Positions 1-11,286 of a stretch of 64,000 bases of DNA are shown piece by piece. Each line of letters opens with the position of its first letter. Positions within the stretch are counted from its first letter, which is position 1. The notes under the pieces are model-generated. The model made no database searches. It had not been told where the DNA came from and saw nothing but the letters and a program-made list of their open reading frames with translations. The DNA is from Saccharum officinarum (Eukaryota > Streptophyta > Magnoliopsida > Poales > Poaceae): contig CM036215.1 in assembly GCA_020631735.1 (NCBI GenBank), positions 9,326,346-9,390,345 on the forward strand, read 5' to 3'. A program made the translations under genes and the position numbers.

Positions 1-3000
1 GCTTTTCCACGATATAGCCCCTCCTGCGAGAGTAAATATATATCCTGATGTGAATTTTCTTTCTTCTCCCGCATAATCGGAATCTGAATACCCCTCTATC
101 TGCAGGGAATCAGATCTTCTATACGTTAGCATGAGGCCTTTCGTACCCTGCAAATAACGCAGGACTTTCTTCACCAATTTCTAATGTTCTATTCCTGGAT
201 TCTTTTGATATCTTCCAAGTAACCTGGTAACAAAAGCTAAGTCAGGGCGTGTACACACTTGAGCATATTGTAAACTTCCAACTGCTGAAGCATACGGTAC
301 CGCTTTCATTCGATTAATCTCATATTCGTTCTTGGGACATTGATGTTCCCCAAATCTATCGCCCTTGACAATAGGAGCAGGTGAAGGACTGCACGCATGC
401 ATACTAAATTTCTTCAGAACCTTTTCTATGTATGCCTTTTGCGATAATCCTAAAACCCCCTTTTTCTATCTCGGTGAATCTCTATTCCCAAAACGAACGA
501 GGCCTCACCGAGATCTTTCATATCGAAGTTTGAGGACAAGAATTTCTTCGTTTCCATTAGTAGATTGACATCACTGCTAGCAAGCATAATATCATCCACA
601 TACAAAATCAGGAATATATACTTTCCATTCTTGAATTTTGCGTAAACGCAATTGTCCTCAATATTTTCCTTAAACCCAAAACCTTTTATTGTTCTATCAA
701 ATTTTAAATACCACTGTCTTGTGGCTTGTTTCAATCCGTAGATTGATTTCTTTAGGCGGCATCCCATATTTTCTTTTCCTTTTACAACAAAACCTTTCGG
801 TTGTGCCATATAAACATTTTCTTCTAAATCCCCATTAAGGAACGCCGTCCTTACATCCATTTGATGTAATTCCAAATCATAGTGGGCTACAAGTGCCATT
901 ATAATTCTGAAGGAATCTTTACATGAGACTGGAGAAAATGTCTCATTGTAATCAATCCCTTCTCTTTGCGTAAAGCCTTTCGCCACAAGTCGCTCTTTAA
1001 ATCTTTCTATATTCCCTTGGAAGTCATATTTTGTTTTATAGATCCATTTACAACCTACTGTTTTGGCTCCTTTAGGAATAATTTCCAAGTCCTAAACTTT
1101 GTTGGTACTCATTGATTTTATTTCATCTTCCATGGCCTTAAGCCACTTTGATGAATGGTCGCTTCTCATGGCTTCTTCAAATGAGGTGGGATCATCCCCC
1201 ATCGGAAATTCTTCTGTTTCATAAACTTCATAGTCATTAGAAATAGCTGACCTTCTTGTTCTTTGAGACCTTCTAGGTGCCTCTGGCACTTGTTCCACAT
1301 TAGGCTGTTGTTGTTCTTCCTCATGCGCGACATTTGGTTCTATAGGTTCCTCAAGGACAGGCTCCTCAAGGATAGGTTCCTCATGTTCATTCATTGTCGC
1401 CACGGGAGAACTTGCAACAGGTGTTGGCACTACAGTGTCTTGCACTGTCGGCGCAACAGCAACATATAGCGTAAAGAATGGTTCTTCAACCATCGGAGTG
1501 GGTACATGTACCCGCTTCTCCTGTAGGCTTATTTCTCATGCTACCATGCTCCCCCTGATCATGTTATCCTCCAAGAACACAGCGTGTCTTGTTTCTACAA
1601 TCTTCGTATGTCTGTCAGGATAATAGAAGCGATATCCTTTCGATCTTTCTGGATAGCCAATAAAATGGCAGCTGACTGTCTTGGAGTCTAACTTTCCTAT
1701 GTTTGGGTTAAACACTTTTGCCTCAGCCGGACAGCCCCACAAACGCAAATGGTTAAGTGAAGGTTCCCTTTCTGTCCATAATTCATACGGTGTTTTAGGC
1801 ACCGATTTGCTTGGTACTTGATTAAGTATGTGAATGACGGTTTTCAGTGCCTCCATCCATAAACTAATCGGTAATGTGGAGTAACTTATCATGCTTCTTA
1901 CCGTATCCATTAAGGTATGGTTACATCTTTCAGCCACTCCATTCTGCTGAGGCTCCCCCGGTGTGGAGTACTGAGCGACTATGCCATTTTCCTGTAGAAA
2001 CTTTGCAAACGGTACAGGAATTTGGCCATATGGGGTATGTCACCCATAGTACTCTCCACCTCGATCTGATCGTACTATCTTTATTTTCTTATTGTGCTGA
2101 TTTTCAACTTCAGCTTTAAATATTTTGAATTTATCCAATGCTTCCGATCTTTCTTTAATTGGATAAATATAGCCATAACGAGAGTAGTCGTCTGTGAATG
2201 TTATAAACGAATCATAACCATCCACACTTTTCACAGGAAATGGACCACATATATCAGTGTGGATTATTTCTAAAGTTCCTGCGCTTCGTTTGACATTTTT
2301 CTTAATTTTCTTGACATACTTTCCTTTGATGCAATCAATGCATTGTTCTAAATCTAAAAATTCTAAGTGCGGAAGAATTGATTCTTTAATCAGTCGTTCT
2401 ATTCTCCCCCTCGAAATATGGCCCAAGCGACAGTGCCATAATTTTGAAGAGGCATCATCAATTCGCTTCCGCTTCTTAGTTACATTCGCAGATGGGGAAT
2501 CATTCATATTCTCATCGCATACATTGTTCGCATTCTCATCAAGAGATAATAAATAAAGCTTGTCTTGTCGGAAGACAAGACTAACACATTCATTATCAAC
2601 AAGTATCTTACATTTGCCATTACCAAAATGGCAATCAATTCCATCATCATCAAGTTTCGAAACACTTATCAAATTTCTACGCAAAGAGGGAACATAAAGC
2701 ACTTCTTTAAGTCTAAGTACAAAGCTATTATTCAATTCTAAAGATAAATCTCCAATAGCATCAATATTGGCTTGCACTCCATTTGCAACTTTAATCGTTC
2801 TTTCTCCTCTTTGCAAGGTTCTTGTCCCACTTAACCCCTGTAAAGAATTTGCAACATGAGTAGTTGCTCCTGAATCAACCCACCAAGTGGATTTAGCATA
2901 ACATAAATACAGGGATTCTACAAATGTAATAAATTCATCACCTCTCTTTAGTAGAGATTTCAGGAAGTCTGGACAGTCTCTCTTGTAGTGTCCCTTCTTG

Positions 3001-3722
3001 AAGCAGTGCTTGCATTGATCTTTCTCAGCTCCACCATAGGAGTTGTTCTGCCGATTTTCAGAGTCCTGGGGTTTCTTTCCCTGTGAATTTGAGGAAGAGG
3101 CCTTATCCCACTTGGGTTTCCCTTGTGGTTTAAAATTCTTACCATTAAAGTTCTTTCTTTTGTTATCCTTCACAAAGTGAGCGAATTCACCCTGTGAGGA
3201 TTTAATCCTCTCCTCTTCTTGAGCACACATTAAAATAAGTCTTTCTATGCCCCATTTTTCAGGCTGCATATTATAGTTCACAATAAAAGTGTCATATTCT
3301 TTTGGCAAAGAAGCAAAAATTAAATGAATCAGGAAATCATCTTCCTTCAAATTCATTTCATTTAGCTTAGATGTCGTAGTGTTCATCTTCAAAATGTGCT
3401 CTCTTATGCTACCACCTGTGTATTTCTCATTCACAAGCTTCTTTATCAGTGAACTTGTTGTGGCCTTGGTAGACCCAGTAAACTGACTCTTGATTTTATC
3501 AAGATATTCTGTGGCAGTAGCACATTCAGGGATTGAGCCCCTTATCTGTTCTTCTATGGTGACCTTAGCTACCAACGGGCACTTGCGGTTGGAGAGAGTC
3601 CATTGCCTATGTTCAAGATCATATTTCATTCTTATCTCAGCATGATCACGCTTTCTAGTAGCGAAATCAGCGTCATATTCATTTTCGTCTTTCACCGGGT
3701 CCTCTGGTTCAATAGGACACAC
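1..3722 (-). pseudogene. copia gag-pol polyprotein, decayed
   Basis: Blocks of one polyprotein remain on the minus strand. Gag with a CCHC knuckle (CKHCFKKGHYKRDC, about 2975-3017) and an aspartic protease with DSGA (about 2867-2886) lie in the long block 2040-3722, which also has the integrase zinc region (HCRLGH...CIDC) and the start of the catalytic core. The integrase C-terminal part is at 1536-1937. Reverse transcriptase with YVDD near 590-603 is at 450-1088. RNase H runs from 402 to the window edge. In-frame stops or shifts occur near 3720 (the gag N-terminus continues upstream in another frame), 2039, 1535, 1090 and 449. The gene is dead but well preserved, which suggests a moderately old insertion. 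Confidence 0.88.
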
Positions 3723-5108
3723 GGTGAGATGATGGCAAAATCGACCTCTCCCAACGTAAGTTCCAATTCATATTTCTCCCGCCACACACGGTAATTGCTC
3801 CCGTTGAGTGTCGGAATGTTCGCAATGTTCACAATACATTTGCCTCCTGAAACCACACCAAAGTTAGTGAGAAACGTTTATACATAAAATCACATGTTTT
3901 AACTCAACGTTGATCAAATTAAAACATATAATTCATTTATGCAAAACATTTTACATCACCGTTGGGCAGAAGTAAAATTTATGCACAATTTCTCATGGAT
4001 CAAAATTATAATATTGTTATTAACAACGTTGGTCAGAAAATAACAACATTATAATCTCATTAAAATTATCAGAAATTCATTTCTCTTTAAATTAAATTAT
4101 CCCGTTGGTTCAAATTTAATCAAAGAGAACAATAATTTATCATGCACAGCGAAAACATTAACGATTTTTTCATATTATTAATTTTCAGAAGCACTAAAAG
4201 ATTCACTGTTTTCTAAGCAAAATATCGTTGGATAAAATTTGCACGGAAAATTATGTCAAAAACATTCAAATTCATCAAAATATGCATTTAAAATTGCTTC
4301 TGGAAATTAATAAGAAAAATTTTCTTCTTCTTTTCATTTTCAGCCCAGCGCGGCCCAAGTTGCACTGAAACCGGCTTGGCCCGGCTTGCCTCGCGCGCAC
4401 AAGCCGCACCCAGGCCGCAACCTGGGCCTAGGCCGGCAAAGCGCCGCGCGCGCTTGCGCCCGCCTGGGCCGGCGAGTTGGCCCATCGAATCTCGGCCGTC
4501 CGTCTCGATCCGACGGCCGAGCGGCCGTTTCGACTGATCAAAAAGTCACCGGCCGTCGTTCCCTGGAAAACCCTAGCCATTCGTCCCTTCCCTTTCTCTC
4601 TCTTCTTCGCCGCTCTCTCTCTCTCCAGCGGCAGTAGTGAGCCACAACCGAGAGCGAACAGACGAGCGAGCCGGGGGGAGCACGCGCGCCGGCGAGCGGC
4701 CTGGCCGCGGCGCCCCTTGGCCGAGCCCAGCGAGCAGCGAGCCGAATCGGCACTTCTTCTCCTGCGCCGGTGAAGATTCATCCGACACACCCTAACCCTA
4801 GCCCTACTTTCCCCTTTCTGATTTGAGTTGTTCTTTTCGGGATTATCCGAATGGGAAAATAGGGTTAGGGTTAGGGTTCGTTCTTGCCGATTTGTTTTCT
4901 TTGCTTTCATTTCTTTCTTTTTGTTCATCCGAATGGAAAACTGGGATTAGGGTTAGGGTTTGCCAATTTCTTTCCTGATCCGCAGCGGATCGGATGAGTT
5001 CTACCTTTCTTTTACACATTTCCCATCTAGGGTTAGTCTTCCAGTGAGTGTTCTTTGCCGATCCGAAATCGGTCCGCCCCGATCTAGGTTTCTACTTAGT
5101 AAAAACCC
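3723..5108 (-). other. Leader region of the copia element
   Basis: About 1.4 kb lies between primer site and gag. Bases 3840-4300 are AT-rich. Bases 4340-4790 are very GC-rich, and 4790-4965 contains several telomere-like AGGGTT units. Open frames occur (for example 4428-4928 minus), but they are arginine/alanine-rich products of base composition and show no recognisable domain. The stretch looks like a plant 5' untranslated region, possibly captured; this is inference. Confidence 0.5.
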
Positions 5109-5121
5109 GGCTCCGATGCCA
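5109..5121 (-). other. Primer binding site, initiator tRNA-Met type
   Basis: The plus strand reads GGCTCCGATGCCA, the complement of a variant of the common plant copia primer site TGGTATCAGAGCC. It lies one base from the LTR edge, as expected. Confidence 0.8.
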
Positions 5122-5122
5122 T

Positions 5123-5618
5123 TGTTAGAATTCATATTTTCTTAGGGTTCACTAGATCGGGTACTAGACAGTAGAAAAACGAGATCTTGATTTATAGAGA
5201 GACAGAGAGAAAGGGGTGATAGGTAGCAAACCATCGAAAGCCGTAGTGGTCGAAGCTCCGGACGGGGTTTCGTTGACGGACGCCATCTGCGCGCCGGCAG
5301 CGACGTTCGGTGGAGAGGGAGTCGGTGCTGTGCCGTCGTCGGCGACGGCGAGTGTGTCGGGGTGGCGTTGCCGGCGTCGGTGGTGCTTCCCGTCGCTGGC
5401 AGCGCCCCTTCTCAAGATCGGGTCTAGGGTTAGGATGTCGGTGGGGTGACTGGCAGCGCGGCTAACCTCGTACTGCGAGCCCTGGCCCCCACCTTCCTTT
5501 ATAGCGCTGTGCGACGGGAGCCCACCAACCATGTAGGGTTGGGCGCCCCCGATCAGGGCGCGAGAACAAGGCTCATTTAGGCCGTTGGGCCTAACTAGAT
5601 GGGAGATCAATCCTAACA
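5123..5618 (-). repeat. 5' LTR of the copia element (496 bp)
   Basis: Starts TGTTAG and ends CTAACA, a perfect 6-bp inverted terminal pair, with the primer site directly outside the left edge. The 151-residue open frame across it (5164-5619 minus) is taken as chance. Confidence 0.85.
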
Positions 5619-5623
5619 AACCT

Positions 5624-6877
5624 AATAACTGGATACACAGAAAGAATGATTGGAGTCAGCTTCCAGTTTAATTGGATACACATTAATAAGATTAGTCTTA
5701 CCGGTGGTCGACCTGGCCTTTAGGGCAAATCATTTGTAGCTGGATCTTTCCGGGTTGTAGCAGTAAGACCAACACCACTGCTTCCTATGGGGTGCACAGT
5801 GGCAAAGAGCTTAATAACTTCTATTGCTCATTACTTTTGCAATTGTTTACAAACTACAATCGCTAAGGAGATAGCCAGTCGGTCCCCCTGCACCGCAGTT
5901 TTGAGTTTATTTGATACACAAAATGAAACACAAACTTTGTCTTTCAGTTTTTTTTACCTTTAAAAAAAACATAAATTCCACTTTGACTCTTATCTTACAG
6001 TGTGCAATACTACTATTTCTCTAATCTGCACATCATGTTTACCATTTGTATACAAGAGAGGGTTGAAAACTTGAAATGGCAGGGAAGCTTTGCCGCAAAA
6101 GCAAATCGTTGCATGTTTTTATTTGCTTGGGTGTGGTCTCTCTCCTACGGCAGGGTGAAAGGGAGCACTGGTCCTCCTTGAGGTACTCCTCGTAGTCCCA
6201 CTTCCAGAGTGAAAAGCTACCTGCTGCATTTTGCCGAACAGGTGGCCGGCGTGCCCATGGCGGTAACAGCCTGCCTGAGAGGTGTTCAGATCGCGGGAGC
6301 AAGAAAGGCGCCAGTAGTCAGAATGCGGGCCGTTGAGGCAGGTGTCGGGTGGACGCGGAAGCTATAAGGCGGCGGCGGGAACTGGTCGTGGTCCTAGACT
6401 TCACCTGAAGAAATTGAGGCCGCAGGCCAGATGCTCAGCGTGTTTTGGTCTTTTCCTTGCCTTTCTTCCTCCTGAGCCATGGCAACGCACGGGAGGGGAG
6501 GACGCGGCTGAAGCAGCATAGTTTGGCCTTCTTGATGCCACTGGAGGAACGATCGAGGGAAAGTGAAATGGATGGCCTGGAGATCATCGAGCTGTGTGAG
6601 CTCCGCTGAGAGCTTGGGCCGACGTGGTCAAATGAGAAGCTAGCAGAATCCATGGGCGGTGCAGAGAAGCTTCGAGTCTTTCAGATAGAGCCAAGGAGGA
6701 TGGGCAGTGATGGAGAGGCGACATGCGCTTGGAACTGGTGAGGGACACGGCGTCCGCTTGGTGTTGGGCATGAGGATGAACATCGACTCTAGAAACTCTA
6801 GTTAGTGGTTCATGTGCATGCATGTTGATCAAAATCAAATGCACGAGGAAAGGAAAGGAGGCCACGTGGCCAAATGA
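5624..6877. other. No recognisable gene
   Basis: Mixed-composition sequence between the copia LTR and a CACTA derivative. Small open frames at 6039-6302 (minus) and 6333-6521 (plus) have no domain or splice context. Nothing is called. Confidence 0.4.
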
Positions 6878-7085
6878 CGCTACCGGAGCCGGCTGCTTTG
6901 CCGAGGGCCCCAGGCTCTCGGCAAAGCCTCTATGGCCCTCGGCAAAACCTTTGCCGAGCGTCGGGCTCTCGGCCGAGAGCCCGACGCTCGGCAAAGCGCG
7001 AAATAAAAAAATGTGAAAAAAACCTGAATTTTTTTTTCAAGTCGCGGCATTTTTCGCGCAAAATTCGCGGCTACGCGGTCGGCGG

Positions 7086-7130
7086 GATTCGAACTCGTGA
7101 CCTCTCCCTAACGCGATACCTCCTCTGCCA
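7086..7130 (-). other. tRNA-like box A / box B pair
   Basis: On the minus strand TGGCAGAGGAGG (box A-like, 7119-7130) lies upstream of GAGTTCGAATC (box B-like, 7086-7096). Spacing suits an internal RNA polymerase III promoter, but no cloverleaf is intact. It could be a tRNA-derived SINE fragment carried in the CACTA derivative. Confidence 0.35.
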
Positions 7131-7216
7131 CCTGCACTACACACTCACATGCGTCTATATGCCGTTTCAGTTACTCAAATATTATACTAAACCAAGTAAA
7201 AATTGATTGTTTGAGG

Positions 7217-7813
7217 CCCTAAACGAATTCAAATCAAAAAGTTGTCAACCACAAAGTTTTATAACTTTTCGAGCACTACATTTTTCATATAGAAAGTTTT
7301 TCCATCCGAGGTCTTTTGAAAAATTCAAATTTTAAAATTTTGAATTTCAAACGTAGTTTTGCATGACAAGATGAATTCAAATGAAAAAGTGGTCAACTAC
7401 AATGTTTCATAACTTTTTGAGATATACAAATTTCATTTAGGAAGTTTTTCCATCCGAGGTCTTTTAAAAAATTCGAATTTTAAAATTTTAAAATTTTGAA
7501 TTTCAAACGTAGTTTTCCATGACAAGATGAATTCAAATTAAAAAGTGGTCAACTACAATGTTTCATAACCTTTCGAGATCTACAAACTTCATTTAGAAAG
7601 TTTTTCCATCCAAAATTGTGGTGCTAACATTGTTCACAAAATCTTATATATGTCTCTTGTAGTTTCATGGAACTACATGAGAGACATATAGATTTTGTGA
7701 ACAACGTAATTATTACTTTGTCGAATAAAGAAATGACCAATATAAAGTTTGTAGATCATGAAAAGTTATGAAACTTTGTAGTTGAAAACTTTTTTATTTG
7801 AATTCGTTTAGGG
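7217..7813. repeat. Three ~155-bp direct repeats plus a hairpin
   Basis: Units starting near 7217, 7371 and 7527 share GAATTCAAAT...GTCAAC...AAGTTTTTCCATCC. They are followed by an ~75-bp hairpin (7630-7704, centre near 7667) and one inverted copy of the unit (about 7740-7813). The array is the interior of the CACTA derivative. Confidence 0.75.
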
Positions 7814-8391
7814 CACCAAAATGTGGTTTAAAAAATTGCTTTGCCGAGTGTTTTACTTTGGCACTCGGCAAAGAAGCCTTTGCCGAGCGTTTTTTTTTGG
7901 CTCTCGGCAAAGAAACTTCTTTGCCGAGAGCCGTTTATCGGACGCTCGGCAAAGTCTTCTTTGCCGAGTGTTTTTTTTGGCTCTCGGCAAAGAAACTTCT
8001 TTGCCGAGAGCCGTTTATCGGACGCTCGGCAAAGCCTTCTTTGCCGAGTGTAGAGGCTTTGCCGAGCGTTTTTTATTTGGCTCTCGGCAAAGCCTTCTTT
8101 GCTGAGCGCCCGAAAAAAAACGCTCGGCAAAGCCTCCGGCGCTCGGTAAAGAAGTGAATTTCGTGCAAGGTAGCTTGGTGCAAGTTTCGTCTTGTAGATA
8201 GAGAAGATACTAAAATGCAGCGAAAATATGGAGAAAAAACATGGTCGATGGGCCCATGGATCGGTTCGAATTGCGTTAGGCTCTTGTCTGCCACTAGCTC
8301 GTCTGTCGTCTCCTGCTGACCTCGTTGTGATTGATCCAAAGCTAGCCAGATTATTAGATGAGTGATCGATCCCAAACACAAACGTCCGAGC

Positions 8392-8618
8392 TAGGGATGA
8401 AAACGGAACAGAAATATTTCGAATTGACCATTTTTGTTTTCTATATTATGAACTGTTTTTTAACATGAAAAATTGTCAGTTTCAATTGGTTTCACAACCA
8501 TTTTCAACCATTTTTTGTACTCTTTAATTGCTAAATGTAGAAATATCCCGAACCGACCGTTTTCGTTTTTCTATATCGTAAGTCCGTTTTCGACCGTTTC
8601 CGACCGTTTTCATCCTTA
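8392..8618. mobile_element. hAT-type MITE (227 bp)
   Basis: Inverted ends TAGGGATGAAAACGG and its near-complement CCGTTTTCATCCTTA are flanked by a perfect 8-bp duplication GTCCGAGC (8384-8391 and 8619-8626). The 8-bp duplication is typical of hAT elements. Confidence 0.85.
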
Positions 8619-8678
8619 GTCCGAGCTGACCAAGTTAGAGCTACATCATTAGGCCAGATTATATTATCTATATCTATA

Positions 8679-9708
8679 TCTATACGTAATAATAATATAA
8701 TAAAGAGGTAAAATTTCAGCTATATTTTGGTACCCATTTTTTTTTATCCATGAATGTAAAAAATATTTCTGATTATCTCTCTGTAACTCTCCTATTTTAT
8801 ATATATATATAATAACATACGTAGGCCTCCTTAAGCAGCTTGGATAGGTATGAATCTAGATCCTAATTCAACTAGATCTTTAAATCCTTAGTAACCTGGA
8901 TAAGAATTCTAATCCTATCCTACTCTCTATATAGAACGAATCGTTTCTTCAAACCGTCTTTTTTTTCCTTCATAATACAATACGTCGGTCTCCCTATGGG
9001 CGCGTAAGTTCAGTTTTGTTTGTGTACATGGTGAGAGTGTTTTTTTTTGCTGAGCGTTTTTTTTTTGCTCTCGGCAAAGAAACTTCTTTGCCGAGAGCCG
9101 TTTATCGGACGCTCGGCATTCTTTGCCGAGTGTAGAGGCTTTGCCGAGCGTTTTTTATTTGGCTCTCGGCAAAGCCTTCTTTGCTGAGCGCCCGAAAAAA
9201 AACGCTCGGCAAAGCCTCCGACGCTCGGCAAAGAAGTGAATTCCGTGCAAGGTAGCTCGGTGCAAGTTTCGTCTTGTAGATAGAGAAGATACTAAAATGC
9301 AGCGAAAATATGGAGAAAAAACATCATATATGCTACAACTGATAAATATAGAAAAATCGACTTGTATCTGAACGTATTATGTCCCTTCGTAACCGACCTA
9401 TGCCATCCAAGATCCCACACAAGCCTGAAAAATAGGCACTTCACTCCATCCAGACTAGATCCATCCCGTTTTCATCCATGGAAAAAAGAGGATAAAAACT
9501 GCTGCCAGTGCCATACTGGTAGTACGTGTCTTTATTGTTGTTCTTCCGTCTGCTGAAGAAGCTGGCCGCATGATCAAGGTCGCTAGAAAGGGAACCGAAG
9601 CAACAGGTAGCTCACCTATGCAGAAACACATACGCAAGTGCTTGGTCTTGGTGCTGGGTTCTGCGGCATTTTTTCCCCTTCCCGTGCGAAGCGCGGGTAC
9701 CCATCTAG
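8679..9708 (+). mobile_element. Helitron-like non-autonomous element
   Basis: The 3' end has a short GC hairpin (CCCGTGC GAA GCGCGGG, 9681-9697) followed by CTAG at 9705-9708 and a host T, the plant Helitron pattern. The 5' end TCTATACGTAATAATAAT near 8679 resembles grass Helitron starts. It has no Rep/helicase gene. It contains a copy of the neighbouring CACTA repeat block. The 5' edge is the weaker of the two. Confidence 0.45.
9050..9324. repeat. Second copy of the 7.97-8.24 kb CACTA block
   Basis: The ~205-bp segment 9121-9324 matches about 8040-8243 with four substitutions; the match extends further left with one 5-bp gap. Homology stops at AAAAAACAT in both copies. It lies inside the Helitron-like element. 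Confidence 0.85.
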
Positions 9709-10207
9709 TAGTATTTGAATGCCATGATCCAAAATAGGCTGATAAAAACAATGGTTGACAAATTAAGTCTGAACTACTGTGAATAATCACCACGGCTTGG
9801 CTGCTTGAATGAACAATGTTAACCTAATGAAGCAAGAATCATTAGTTTAGACCTTGATTAAACTAACAGATCAAAAACTTTTGGTCCAAATTAACCGAAC
9901 AACCATCCGAGTTTTATAACACTAGGACTCGCGCTCCATATAATAATACCAGTTGTTGCTAGTTGACGAGCATGCTTGAGGCGTTACGAAACATATGCTT
10001 ACGCGTACCTTTGCTTCCCATGAAGACAGCCACAAGAGATACAGGAGTATATGATATTCCACATGTTCTGTTTCGATGGATTTTAATTAGGCAGGCAGTA
10101 TAGTTGTTTAATTTGTGGTCATCTCCTGCATGGACACGAGCATTCTTATTTATGCAGATATAAACATCAGCATATCTGCACATGTAATCGCAGAACTCAA
10201 ATGTATA
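9709..10207. other. No recognisable gene
   Basis: Low-GC sequence. A short minus frame at 9959-10183 has no domain. Nothing is called. Confidence 0.4.
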
Positions 10208-10630
10208 CTCTCTCTCTTGAAAGAATGAATTTCTAACAACTTTAGGACAGATTAGTAAAGAAGATAAAAGACCATACTGTTTCTCATTAAACTGTTGAAC
10301 CTTAGGCCAGTCTTAATGGGGTTTCATCAGAGTTTTATGAGCATTAATTATACTAATTTGGCACTATTTTCAAAATCTGGATGTGTTAGAAACAGTGACA
10401 TGAAATTCGCACTGAGACCGGCCTTAATAGCTCTTCAGTTACCAAGAAGCCTAATTAAATAGTGTCGTTTGGAGTATCCAATAGCATCGCATAAGAGAAA
10501 AGTTGTGTTAAATGCAACTCAGACTACAAGAGAGATTAATGTGGATTGGTGGACCGTTCACTTTCAGAAATCGATTCTTTTGAAGATAAATTTTTGGGCT
10601 AGAAGTTGATTCTTTCAGAAATAGATGGAG
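10208..10630. mobile_element. Stowaway-like MITE, interrupted by a Tourist-like MITE
   Basis: Ends CTCTCTCTTGAAAGAAT and (inverted) CTCCATCTATTTCTGAAAG are flanked by TA at 10206-10207 and 10631-10632. A 119-bp MITE lies inside it. An inverted relative without that insert is at 11681-11970. Confidence 0.7.
10305..10423. mobile_element. Tourist-like (PIF/Harbinger) MITE, 119 bp
   Basis: Starts GGCCAGTC and ends GACCGGCC, flanked by TTA on both sides (10302-10304 and 10424-10426). TTA/TAA target duplication is the hallmark of the group. Confidence 0.8.
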
Positions 10631-10650
10631 TATAATCGATTGCTTCACTT

Positions 10651-11142
10651 AGTTTATATAAATGTAGCTTCTAGCGTCACTTAACACTAGTTTGTGTGGA
10701 TAATTAACCTTTGTTATTAACATCCGTTTGAGACAAATGAATACCTCGAGGGACTTGCTGTCTAGTTACTATATTTTCAGGGCTTAACATGCTACAAATA
10801 CAAGAAGATTGAGTGTGGAAGTCAGACACTATTACGTCATTTTAGAACCAGGCTAGTCATGTTTATTTCGTCCTTTTATTACAACCGGCTCGCAGTAGTT
10901 TATATAAATGTAGCTTCTAGCGTCACTTAACACTAGTTTGTGTGGATAATTAACCTTTGTTATTAACATCCGTTTGAGACAAATGAATACCTCGAGGGAC
11001 TTGCTGTCTAGTTACTATATTTTCAGGGCTTAACATGCTACAAATACAAGAAGATTGAGTGTGGAAGTCAGACACTATTACGTCATTTTAGAACCAGGCT
11101 AGTCATGTTTATTTCGTCCTTTTATTACAACCGGCTCGCAGT
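10651..11142. repeat. Exact 246-bp tandem duplication
   Basis: Units 10651-10896 and 10897-11142 are base-for-base identical on reading. Both start AGTTTATATAAATG and end CGGCTCGCAGT. Non-coding. A young duplication or an assembly artefact. Confidence 0.92.
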
Positions 11143-11144
11143 AG

Positions 11145-11283
11145 AGATTTCATGTCACTGTTTTCAACGCATGAAACTCTCTCTACTCCCATGAAACTCT
11201 TATCATCTCTCTTCATTAATATAGTGCCACATCAGTATAATTAATGCCCATAAAACTCTGATAAAACTCCATTGAGACTGGCC
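11145..11283. mobile_element. Truncated Tourist-like MITE
   Basis: The right end GACTGGCC followed by TAA matches the family at 10305-10423. The left terminus is missing; the sequence begins inside the element next to the tandem duplication. Confidence 0.65.
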
Positions 11284-11286
11284 TAA

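Larger units (their letters stand above)
1..5623 (-). mobile_element. Ty1/copia LTR retrotransposon, 3' end outside window
   Basis: A copia-order element read on the minus strand. From high to low coordinates it shows the 5' LTR (5123-5618), a tRNA-Met primer site, a ~1.3-kb leader, gag, protease, integrase, reverse transcriptase and RNase H. Integrase before reverse transcriptase is the copia order. The 3' LTR lies left of base 1. The coding part contains several stops and frame changes, so this copy is inactive. Bases 5619-5623 (AACCT) would be the right-hand target duplication, but the partner is not in the window. Confidence 0.9.
6878..8190. mobile_element. Non-autonomous CACTA-like element, TTTGCCGAG family
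   Basis: The left edge reads CGCTACCGGAGCC, close to a CACTA terminus, followed by clustered TTTGCCGAG and CTCGGCAAA motifs (6897-6998). A second cluster lies at 7838-8155. Such subterminal repeats in both orientations mark CACTA elements, where they bind the TnpA protein. There is no transposase. The interior is a set of ~155-bp direct repeats and a hairpin. The right edge (~8190) is uncertain and no matching 3-bp target duplication was established. Confidence 0.6.

Noticed and set aside
4428..4928. 166-residue minus-strand frame in the copia leader
   Set aside because: Arginine/alanine-rich, competing frames on both strands, no motif; a base-composition effect.
4861..4963. Interstitial telomere or chromosome end
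   Set aside because: Only two or three units, within the leader of a retrotransposon; too short for a telomeric array.
5164..5619. 151-residue minus-strand open frame
   Set aside because: It lies wholly within the copia LTR and has no domain; taken as chance coding in GC-rich DNA.
7086..7130. A functional tRNA gene
   Set aside because: Box motifs are present but the acceptor and anticodon arms cannot be paired; kept only as a tRNA-like fragment.
6897..8155. CRISPR array
   Set aside because: Repeats occur in both orientations with variable spacing in a plant genome; they are CACTA subterminal motifs.
7798..8381. Several open frames on both strands at the TTTGCCGAG repeats (also 14921-15422 and 24323-25026)
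   Set aside because: The repeats lack stops in several frames; the proteins are repeats of LCRE/ALGK/SRQ strings and not genes.
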